NCBI GenBank assembly: GCA_030590265.1
Contig: JAUUYW010000026.1
Span: 1 to 17,079, forward strand
Length of the DNA: 17,079 nucleotides
Source: Candidatus Krumholzibacteriia bacterium
GTDB lineage: Bacteria > Krumholzibacteriota > Krumholzibacteriia > LZORAL124-64-63
Direction of reading: 5' to 3'
In this document: piece after piece, positions 6,699-14,028 of the stretch
Layout of the letters: the number at the start of each line of letters is the position of its first letter
Position numbering within the stretch: the stretch's first letter is position 1
The notes under the pieces: model-generated
What the model saw: only the letters and a program-made list of their open reading frames with translations
What the model was told of the DNA's origin: nothing
The model's database searches: none
Translations under genes and position numbers: made by a program

Positions 6699-7805
6699 AT
6701 GAAAAACCTGCCTGAATTCCAGTCTGGCCAGTCGGCCTATGACGTAAACACCGCCCTGAAAAGTGCCCTCGAAAGATTGGATAAGGCCCAGCATTGTTCG
6801 GTGTTTTGGTTTGGTGAAGTCTTAGACCGAGAGCTCTTCAAAGAGCTGGGTTTCAGTTCGATAAACCAATATGCGGAAGTTGAATTGGGATTCGCTCCCA
6901 GCCGGACTGGATACTTTAAAAAGCTGTGCAAGGATTTGAAAGGTCTGCCCAAAATCAGTGAGAAAATAGCATCGGGGGAATTGGGATGGACCAAGGCCCG
7001 GGAGATTACAAAGATTACCGATGAGTCCAATCAGGATGAGATGCTGGATTTTGCCCTGAACAATTCTCGGCGTGATGTTGAAGAGATGGTGAGGAAGAAG
7101 AAGCAGGAGGCTAAAACCCGAGCTCAGGAAAAAATCACCGGGCAGCAGTCTTTGTTGCCCGAACCAAAAGTTCAAAAGAAACGGCCCCGCGCTGTGGTGC
7201 CAGTTCGGGTGAGCATGGAGATGTCGCCAATTCAATATGCAAAGTACGAAGCTTTGTGGGAGCAATTGCGGAAGAAGAAGAATCTGTCTGCTGGTAAGGT
7301 TGATGCTTTGTTGGAAATCATGGCTGCGTGTTTGGAAAATGAGTCCCTGGAAAAAACCACCCGGGTGGAAGTTCCAGAAACCTCGAATACTCAGGGTGTT
7401 CGAAATAACAAACCACCAGTTCAACTTCATATTCACCATTGCCCGGAATGCAACTCGGCCAGAGTGCAGACCAACAAGGGCGAATTGGAGATTGGAGAAG
7501 CGGAGCTGGAGAGAATTCAATGCGATTGCACCATAAGCATACCTGGAGAACGCAATACTTCTGCCATTGCTCCATCAATCAGGAACCTGGTTCTTACGCG
7601 TGCCCGTCATCAATGCCAAATGCCTGGTTGCCATAATACTTGTTTTATTGAGGTGCATCACATAATCCCCCGCGCCATGGGAGGATCCAATGATCCATCC
7701 AATTTGCAAGTGCTCTGTGGTTGTTGCCACGCTTTGGTTCATAATAATAAGGGTGGTTTCATGGTGAAATCTCCCTCTGCTATTTACAGTTGGAATTATT
7801 CTTAA
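6699..7805 (+). CDS. HNH endonuclease-family protein
   Basis: A 368-residue cytoplasmic protein. Residues about 15-135 are a mostly helical region (VNTALKSALERLDKAQ...FKELGFSSINQYAEVELG...LGWTKAREITKI) of the type found in front of HNH domains in DUF222-like, multi-copy HNH proteins. A Lys-rich linker (about 132-165) and a second helical segment follow. A small metal-binding-like cluster is HHCPEC (C248, C251) with CDC (C275, C277). The C-terminal HNH domain, about 295-352, carries C306/C311, H320-H321 in EVHHIIPRAMGGSNDPSNL, N335, and C340-GC-C343-H344 with H348. All residues expected for a metal-dependent nuclease are present, so it appears intact. The ATG at 6699 has AAGGA eight nt upstream. 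It stands alone, divergent from the TlpA operon and convergent with the next gene. No partner methylase or toxin/antitoxin gene is adjacent, so its biological role is unclear. Confidence 0.88.
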   Translation: MKNLPEFQSGQSAYDVNTALKSALERLDKAQHCSVFWFGEVLDRELFKELGFSSINQYAEVELGFAPSRTGYFKKLCKDLKGLPKISEKIASGELGWTKAREITKITDESNQDEMLDFALNNSRRDVEEMVRKKKQEAKTRAQEKITGQQSLLPEPKVQKKRPRAVVPVRVSMEMSPIQYAKYEALWEQLRKKKNLSAGKVDALLEIMAACLENESLEKTTRVEVPETSNTQGVRNNKPPVQLHIHHCPECNSARVQTNKGELEIGEAELERIQCDCTISIPGERNTSAIAPSIRNLVLTRARHQCQMPGCHNTCFIEVHHIIPRAMGGSNDPSNLQVLCGCCHALVHNNKGGFMVKSPSAIYSWNYS

Positions 7806-7815
7806 CCAAAAGGCC

Positions 7816-7858
7816 TTCATGGTTTTGGGAGGACCTGGGGAATATTAAGCCCCATGAA
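7816..7858. terminator. Weak hairpin between convergent genes
   Basis: The 56-nt gap between the HNH gene and the first 1005-codon gene holds an outer 7-bp inverted repeat, TTCATGG (7816-7822) with CCATGAA (7852-7858). It also holds an inner GGGG (7837-7840) with CCCC (7850-7853) around a 9-nt AT-rich loop; the outer and inner stems overlap by two bases and would compete. Neither strand has a good U-tract, so any terminator role is tentative. Confidence 0.22.
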
Positions 7859-7861
7859 AGT

Positions 7862-10800
7862 CTACTTTATCAAAGTCATTTTACCGACCTTGACCTCACC
7901 TGCAGTGCGGGCTTCAAAGAAATAGATACCGGAAGACACGCCGCTTCCCTGGTCGTTGGTTCCATCCCAGGTTATATGATCGGAACCCGCTTTACGGCCC
8001 TCATCAATCAACGTTCTCACGAGTTCCCCACGCACGTTGAAAACCTTCAATCCAAGATGGCCGGCCTTTGGCAGATTGAATTCAATTCTAGTGCTGGGAT
8101 TAAACGGATTGGGATAATTCTGCACAGAGAACACAGCAACTTCAGGTACATCCGACGGATTCCAAACGCCCGGGATGTTGAACAGGGCCAAAACCTCACT
8201 TAACATATTTACCCTAGTCGACAAACCATTACCCTCGTCATCCGGGTTGGTGTAGATGGACATAAAGTCATATGGAATACTAATGATTCGATCATCACCG
8301 GTTTGATTAAGAGTAGCCGCAGAAAATTCAAAATCAGGATTGCCGTCTACATTGCAAAATCTGGCCAAGCGTTCTGCCCCGTCGCCTGCTGTGACGGCAT
8401 CGAAGGTGTTGATACCATCGCAACCACCGTAGGCGATCCAATTGGACGTGGTGTAAAAAACGCTGTTGCCTGGCTCGGTTTTCACCAAGGGTGTGGCCTG
8501 ATTGTTTATCAATGGTCGCAAGTCGTTGTGTACTCTACTGACATTCAAATAGTCGGACAGAAAGGCGTAGGTGAGGGCACCTGAGGCATAAAGATCATTA
8601 ACCAAGTTATCACCACAGAAGAGAGCATCCACTTGATTCTGGCTGAACCATTCGCTTAGCAATTGAACATCCGGACTGGGGGCTTGCTCAGGGTTACCAT
8701 TGGCGATTGTGAACCTTCCCAGATCACCACAGGTATAGAGAAGATCACTGTACCCCTCAAGCAGTGATGGAGTGGCCCGACCACCCAGGCCGTTTCCAAC
8801 TTCTGAAGCTGGCGCATTTGTGTAGTAGTAGTCATAGTGTTCGCCCATGTGCAGACCAATGTTGAGCAGGGCACCAAACCATTCTTCTTCTCCACCTCGG
8901 CTGCCGAAATCATTCCAGAATAGGATTGGTGGTTGGGAACCGTCACTATCCACACTCGGTAGGCAGTGGACCTGGAAGCTGGAGTTGTAAGCCAGCGGAT
9001 TTGAGAACTCCCCAAATCCTTCGAGGTTGGCGGGCATGGTTGTAGTTTCTGCGTCGGAATGATCGACTTCATCAGTTGCAGTGATGTAGTAGTGGAGTAC
9101 ATCACCTGGGAAAAGGAAACCACTGTCGGGAAGGTCATATGCAAATGTATTCAGCACCGGATTGCCGGCACTGTTGATAGCTGGTTGACCATCAACAAAT
9201 CCGCTGACACCCCAATTGGCATCCCGCACAGAATCAAAAACAGGGTTGCGCTGCATGGTGTAGTGAAGGCGGTTGTCTACCAACTCGCCGCCAACCCTCA
9301 CCGAGGCCACCGTGCAAACGATGGAGTCGCCGGGCACGTTTATGGCATCGTCACCATTGTTGTTGGCGGCATCAAAACGCACGTTCATGCCAGCGAGGTT
9401 TGTCAGGTCGAGGTGCCCAGTTTCCGGGAAATTGTCTTGGGCCAAATCCATTTCACGGGCGGAAATGGCGGGGGTGCCCAAGTTAAAGGCTACGAGGCGG
9501 ACATTGTCGAAATAGGGGGCAGGAGTAGCGTAGTGTTCCCACCCCCAACGATCAATCTCTAAAACAGTTAATTGAACCTGGGCAACAGTAAGGCCCGGTT
9601 CAAGAAGATCCGTCACAACAATCTCGGCCCGTTGGTAATCAGGACCGCCGAAATAAACAAAACCTCGGTCTTGCCATGGAGCATTTTCCAGACTGGATAA
9701 ATCCGTAGCGGAGCGAATGCTCCAAGTATAGTAAATTACAATATCATCATAAAAGCTACCACCATGCCGATAGACACCAAAAGACAATTGGGCACCAAAA
9801 TAGGAGGAACCAGGCCAAGTCAGAACCGGACTCTCCACAGCATTGTGCAGATAAGCATCGGGATTGTACCATATTGCTGCACCACCGTTATGGTTCACAA
9901 CGTACCCACCTGGCCCATAGCACCAGTCCTGGCAATAGGTGGGACCAACCCCAGGGACCTTGGTCCCATCATCAATAAATGCCACTTGGGGGGAATAGTT
10001 GACACGGCATGGATCAATTTCGTTTAGGCCCAACCACAAATCGGTAAAGTCACCCGTCCCCGGGAGATAGCCTAACACCCAGTCATCCCCAAAACCGTTT
10101 TGAAAATCAGAGGTATTGTCGTAGTCACCGTTGGAACATTGGACCCGCAAATCGTCCACCTGGCAGGCACCGTTGCCACTGTATAAGCAATCCGCGTCTG
10201 ACCAGGCACCATCGCTGGCCACTTTGATTTCGAATTGAACTTGTTCATTGTTTTCGCCGACATAATCGCCTGGTTCGTAGGTAAGGCTGTGACTGAAAAC
10301 AACGGCCACCCCGACCCCGTCGATGGCGGCCATGGGAACCTGGTCTTCTGAATTTACAAAGTAGAAGTTGGTAAAATCATAACCTGGTTCCGTGTTGTGA
10401 CTGAACACTCCACTGACGGTGACTTCGCAGGGTTCAGTAGGGTCAATCACAGTGTAATTGAATCGCAGAATTTCATACAAAGAGTTTCCGTACCCCCCGA
10501 CAACATCATCGTTCGTACAAGCAGGATAAGTTTCATCCCCGCAGTACATAGCCAGATTGTTTTCGGTGGAATTCAAATCAGCTGCGTAGTAATCACTGAT
10601 GTGCCAATAACTACTTGTTGTTTGAGTAACGTCATAATGAGTCCACCCATTCCAGGCCGGTCCTCCATTAGGATTCTGGAACTGACCATTGGCTTGAGCA
10701 CCGCTGCCCCAAGGACCCATAAGAAATACCGAGTCGGGATTGGCTTTGGCGGTCAGGGAATTCCCGCCGTGCAGAACACTGTTATGCCCCAAGGCACGTT

Positions 10801-10879
10801 GAGGCAACTCGGCCGCCAGCGAAGGCAGAGAAATCATTACGGGCAGTACAACAATAGCAAACCATAGAGACTTAAACAT
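7862..10879 (-). CDS. Large exported protein of tandem 1005-residue family, copy 1 (C-terminal sorting module)
   Basis: 1005 residues, function not recognised. Signal peptide 1-23 (LPSLAA|ELPQ). N-terminal region about 30-250 with conserved GPWGSGAQANGQFQNPNG and many cysteines (C113, C121, C151, C231, C239, C248), suggesting disulfides. A jelly-roll-like region, about 255-468, ends in the beta strand PAPYFDNVRLVAF, a style seen in carbohydrate-binding or MAM-like folds. An Ig-like stretch about 495-605 follows (GMNVRFDAANNNGDD...VLHYYITATDEV). A Rossmann/amidotransferase-like stretch, about 650-760, has PILFWNDFGSRGG, LLEGYSDLLYTCGD and LLSEWF...ALFCGD. The FlgD-like/type IX-style module is about 915-1005 (YPNPFNPSTRIEF...WDGTNDQG...GKM). 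The frame is open to 11053, but the ATG at 10879 begins the signal peptide and follows GAGGGG. It is the last gene of a three-copy array; the closest relative is copy 2. Confidence 0.9.
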   Translation of the reverse strand: MFKSLWFAIVVLPVMISLPSLAAELPQRALGHNSVLHGGNSLTAKANPDSVFLMGPWGSGAQANGQFQNPNGGPAWNGWTHYDVTQTTSSYWHISDYYAADLNSTENNLAMYCGDETYPACTNDDVVGGYGNSLYEILRFNYTVIDPTEPCEVTVSGVFSHNTEPGYDFTNFYFVNSEDQVPMAAIDGVGVAVVFSHSLTYEPGDYVGENNEQVQFEIKVASDGAWSDADCLYSGNGACQVDDLRVQCSNGDYDNTSDFQNGFGDDWVLGYLPGTGDFTDLWLGLNEIDPCRVNYSPQVAFIDDGTKVPGVGPTYCQDWCYGPGGYVVNHNGGAAIWYNPDAYLHNAVESPVLTWPGSSYFGAQLSFGVYRHGGSFYDDIVIYYTWSIRSATDLSSLENAPWQDRGFVYFGGPDYQRAEIVVTDLLEPGLTVAQVQLTVLEIDRWGWEHYATPAPYFDNVRLVAFNLGTPAISAREMDLAQDNFPETGHLDLTNLAGMNVRFDAANNNGDDAINVPGDSIVCTVASVRVGGELVDNRLHYTMQRNPVFDSVRDANWGVSGFVDGQPAINSAGNPVLNTFAYDLPDSGFLFPGDVLHYYITATDEVDHSDAETTTMPANLEGFGEFSNPLAYNSSFQVHCLPSVDSDGSQPPILFWNDFGSRGGEEEWFGALLNIGLHMGEHYDYYYTNAPASEVGNGLGGRATPSLLEGYSDLLYTCGDLGRFTIANGNPEQAPSPDVQLLSEWFSQNQVDALFCGDNLVNDLYASGALTYAFLSDYLNVSRVHNDLRPLINNQATPLVKTEPGNSVFYTTSNWIAYGGCDGINTFDAVTAGDGAERLARFCNVDGNPDFEFSAATLNQTGDDRIISIPYDFMSIYTNPDDEGNGLSTRVNMLSEVLALFNIPGVWNPSDVPEVAVFSVQNYPNPFNPSTRIEFNLPKAGHLGLKVFNVRGELVRTLIDEGRKAGSDHITWDGTNDQGSGVSSGIYFFEARTAGEVKVGKMTLIK

Positions 10880-10944
10880 GCTTAACCCCTCATAGATATG
10901 AAGCGCAATTGCCAGCAAATATGCACCAGCTTCAAACCAAGCAT
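10880..10944 (-). repeat. Spacer between copies 1 and 2 (homologous to the next spacer)
   Basis: A 65-nt gap that aligns along its length with the 66-nt gap at 13963-14028. Shared blocks, read on the - strand, are ATG.TT, AGCTGGT and GCTTCATRTCTAYGAGGGG just before the start codon. It contains the Shine-Dalgarno GAGGGG. No terminator or convincing promoter is visible, so the copies are probably co-transcribed. Confidence 0.75.
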
Positions 10945-13900
10945 CTAACGCACCAAAGCCATCTTTCCGACCTTCACGCCTCCCCCAGTGCGGGCTTCGT
11001 AGAAATAGATACCGGAGGACACGCCGCTTCCCTGGTCGTTGGTTCCATCCCACATAATGTGGTCGGCACCCGCTTCATGGTCCTCATCAATCAACGTTCT
11101 CACAAGTTCGCCACGCACGTTGAAAACTTTCAATCCGAAGTGCCCGGCCTTGGGCAGATTGAATTCAATGCGAGTACTGGGATTAAACGGATTGGGATAA
11201 TTCTGCACCGAGAATACCGCAACTTCAGGTACATCCGACGGATTCCAAACGCCAGGGATGTTAAACAGGGCCAAAACCTCACTCAACATATTGACCCTGG
11301 CCGACAAACCATTACCCTCGTCATCCGGGTTGGTGTAGATGGACATGAAGTCATAAGGAATACTGATGATTCGATCATCACCGGTTTGATTAAGAGTAGC
11401 CGCAGAAAATTCAAAATCGGGATTGCCGTCTACATTGCAAAAGCTGGCCAAACGCTCTGCTCCATCACCTACCCTGACAGCATCGAAAGTATTGATACCA
11501 TCACAACCACCATAGGCTATCCAATTGGACGTGGTGTAAAAAACGCTGTTGCCCGGTTCAGTTTTCACCAAAGGCGTGGCCTGATTGTTGATTAAAGGAC
11601 GCAAGTCCGAGGCATGCCTTGAAACATTCAAATAGTCGGATAAAAAGGCGTTGGTGAGGACACCTGATCGAGTGAGATCAGAGGCCAAATCGTCGCCACA
11701 GAAGAGAGCATCCACTGAATCCTGGCTGAACCATTCAGCCAGCAGTTGCACATCCGGACTGGGGGCTTGCTCAGCATCGCCATTGGCTATGGTGAAAGCT
11801 CCCAGATCACCACAGGTATAAAGAAGGTCGCTGTAACCCTCAAGAAGCGATGAAGTCGCCCGACTTCCCAGACCATTGCCAACTTCTGAGGCTGGGGCGT
11901 TGGTGTAGTAGTAGTCATAATGTTCGCCCTGGTGCAGACCAATGTTGAGCAGGGCACCGAGCCATTCTTCTTCCCCACCTCGGCTGCCGAAGTCATTCCA
12001 GAATAGGATGGGTGGTTGGAAACCTTCACCATCCACACTCGGCAGGCAATGAACCTGGAAGCTGGAGCTGTAAGCCAAGGGGGTTGAAAAGTCGCCGTAA
12101 CCTGAGACATCGGCAGGCAAAGTTGCTGTTATGGGCTCCGAATTGTCGACTTCATCAGTAGCAGTGATGTAATAGTGGAGCACGTCACCGGGAAAAAGGA
12201 AGCCGCTGTCTGGTAAATCGAAAGCGAACTTGTTTAACACCGGGTTGCCGGAGTTGTCTATCGCAGGCTGGGCATCTACAAAGCCTGTAGGGTCCCAATT
12301 TGGGTCTCGCACGGAATCAAAAACAGGGTTGCGCTGCATGGTGTAATGAAGGCGGTTGCTGACCAATTCTCCGCCAACCCTCATCGATGCGACCGTGCAA
12401 ACGATAGAATCGCCGGGCACATTTATAGCACCGTCACCATTGTTGTTGGCGGCATCAAAACGCACGTTCATGCCAGCAAGGTTTGTCAGGTCGATGTGCC
12501 CGATTTCGGGGAAGTTGTCTTGGGCCAAATCCATTTCTCGGGCAGTAATGGCAGGGGTGCCCGTGTTAAAGGCTACGAGGCGGACATTGTCGAAGTAGGG
12601 GGCGGGGGTAGCATCATTTTCCCACCACCAATTATTTATCTGTAAAACAGTTAATTGAACCTGGGCAACAGAAAGGCCCGGTTCAAGAAGGTCCGTCACA
12701 TCAATCTCGGCCCTTATGTAATCGGGACCGCCAAAATAAACAAAACCTCGGTCTTGCCATGGAGCATTTTCAAGACTGAATGAATCGGAAGCGGAGCGAA
12801 TGCTCCAAGTATAAGAAATATGAGCCATAGAACCGTTCAAAAAAGAATGCCGATAGACACCAAAGGACAATTGGGCACCAAAATACGAGGAACCAGGCCA
12901 AGTCAGAACCGGACTCTCTACAGCATTGTGCAGATAAGCATCGGGATTGGTTTGTATTGCCGCACCACCTGTGTAGTTCACAACGTACCCACCTGGCCCA
13001 TAGCACCAGTCCTGACAATAGGAGGGCCCAACCCCTGGAACCTTTGTCCCATCGTCAATAAAAGCAACCTGGGGAGAATAGTTGGTACGGCATGGATCGA
13101 TATCGTTCAGGCCAATCCACAAATCGGTAAAGTCACCCGTCCCCAAGGGATAGTCTAAAACCCAGTCACCCCCAGAACCGTTTTGAAAATCAGATGTATT
13201 GTCGTAGTCACCGTTGGAACATTGGACCCGCAAATCATCGACTTGGCAGGCGCCGTTTCCAAAGTACAGACAGTCGGCATCCGACCAGGCACCATCGCTG
13301 GTCACTGTGATTTCAAATCGAACTTGGTCATTGTTTTCGCCGATATATTCGCCAGGTTCGTAGGTTAGGTTGTAGCTAAAAGGGACAGCCACTCCAATCC
13401 AATCGAATCCTGCCATAGGAACCCGGCCATCCGCATTGACAAAAATGAAGTTGGTATAGTCATAACCTGGTTCCGTGTTATGACTAAACACTCCACTGAC
13501 GGTGACTTCGCAGGGTTCGGTAGAAGTGACCACAGTGTAATTGAATTGCAGAATGTCATTCCAACTGTTCCCGTATCCCCCGTCAACATCATCGTTCGAG
13601 CAGGCAGGGTAATTTTCATCCCCGCAATACATAGCCAGATTATTTTCGGTGGAGTTCAAATCTGCTGCGTTGTAATCACTGATGTGCCAATGATTACTAG
13701 TTGGTCGGGTGGGGTCATAATGAGTCCAACCATTCCAGGCCGGTCCTCCATTGGGGTTCTGGAACTGCCCATTGGCCGGAGCACCACTGCCCCAGGGACC
13801 CATAAGAAATACCGAATCGGGATTGGCTTTGGCGGTCAGGGAATTCCCGCCGTGCAGAACACTGTCATGCCCCAAGGCACGTTGAGGCAACTCGGCCGCC

Positions 13901-13962
13901 AGCAATGGAAGAGAAATCAAAATTGGCAGCACGTAAATAGCGAACCTAACGGACTTAAACAT
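10945..13962 (-). CDS. Large exported protein of tandem 1005-residue family, copy 2 (C-terminal sorting module)
   Basis: 1005 residues, co-linear with copy 1 and without visible gaps against it. Signal peptide about 1-23 (LPLLAA|ELPQ). The order of regions is the same as in copy 1: Cys-rich N-terminal region, jelly-roll-like part ending PAPYFDNVRLVAF, Ig-like part with HYTMQRNPVFDSVRD, Rossmann/amidotransferase-like part (LLEGYSDLLYTCGD...ALFCGDDLAS), then the C-terminal sorting module (YPNPFNPSTRIEF...GKMALVR). Differences from copy 1 cluster in short stretches such as residues 373-383 and 441-451, while flanks are nearly identical in DNA. The frame is open to 13992, but the ATG at 13962 starts the signal peptide behind a GAGGGG ribosome site. 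Function is unknown; the sorting module and signal peptide indicate a secreted or surface-attached protein. Confidence 0.9.
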   Translation of the reverse strand: MFKSVRFAIYVLPILISLPLLAAELPQRALGHDSVLHGGNSLTAKANPDSVFLMGPWGSGAPANGQFQNPNGGPAWNGWTHYDPTRPTSNHWHISDYNAADLNSTENNLAMYCGDENYPACSNDDVDGGYGNSWNDILQFNYTVVTSTEPCEVTVSGVFSHNTEPGYDYTNFIFVNADGRVPMAGFDWIGVAVPFSYNLTYEPGEYIGENNDQVRFEITVTSDGAWSDADCLYFGNGACQVDDLRVQCSNGDYDNTSDFQNGSGGDWVLDYPLGTGDFTDLWIGLNDIDPCRTNYSPQVAFIDDGTKVPGVGPSYCQDWCYGPGGYVVNYTGGAAIQTNPDAYLHNAVESPVLTWPGSSYFGAQLSFGVYRHSFLNGSMAHISYTWSIRSASDSFSLENAPWQDRGFVYFGGPDYIRAEIDVTDLLEPGLSVAQVQLTVLQINNWWWENDATPAPYFDNVRLVAFNTGTPAITAREMDLAQDNFPEIGHIDLTNLAGMNVRFDAANNNGDGAINVPGDSIVCTVASMRVGGELVSNRLHYTMQRNPVFDSVRDPNWDPTGFVDAQPAIDNSGNPVLNKFAFDLPDSGFLFPGDVLHYYITATDEVDNSEPITATLPADVSGYGDFSTPLAYSSSFQVHCLPSVDGEGFQPPILFWNDFGSRGGEEEWLGALLNIGLHQGEHYDYYYTNAPASEVGNGLGSRATSSLLEGYSDLLYTCGDLGAFTIANGDAEQAPSPDVQLLAEWFSQDSVDALFCGDDLASDLTRSGVLTNAFLSDYLNVSRHASDLRPLINNQATPLVKTEPGNSVFYTTSNWIAYGGCDGINTFDAVRVGDGAERLASFCNVDGNPDFEFSAATLNQTGDDRIISIPYDFMSIYTNPDDEGNGLSARVNMLSEVLALFNIPGVWNPSDVPEVAVFSVQNYPNPFNPSTRIEFNLPKAGHFGLKVFNVRGELVRTLIDEDHEAGADHIMWDGTNDQGSGVSSGIYFYEARTGGGVKVGKMALVR

Positions 13963-14028
13963 GTTTCCCCCCTCGTAGACATGAAGCACCATTTTCCTGA
14001 ATTTATTAACCAGCTACACAAAAAACAT
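13963..14028 (-). repeat. Spacer between copies 2 and 3 (homologous to the previous spacer)
   Basis: A 66-nt gap aligning with 10880-10944. Read on the - strand it ends with TTCATGTCTACGAGGGG followed by GGAAAC and the ATG. It supplies the ribosome site for copy 2. Conservation of non-coding spacer sequence shows that the duplication unit included gene plus leader. Confidence 0.75.

Noticed and set aside
10880..11053. N-terminal extension of copy 1 up to 11053
   Set aside because: The extension runs through the spacer and the end of copy 2, lacks protein-like character, and would bury the signal peptide; the ATG at 10879 has a proper ribosome site.
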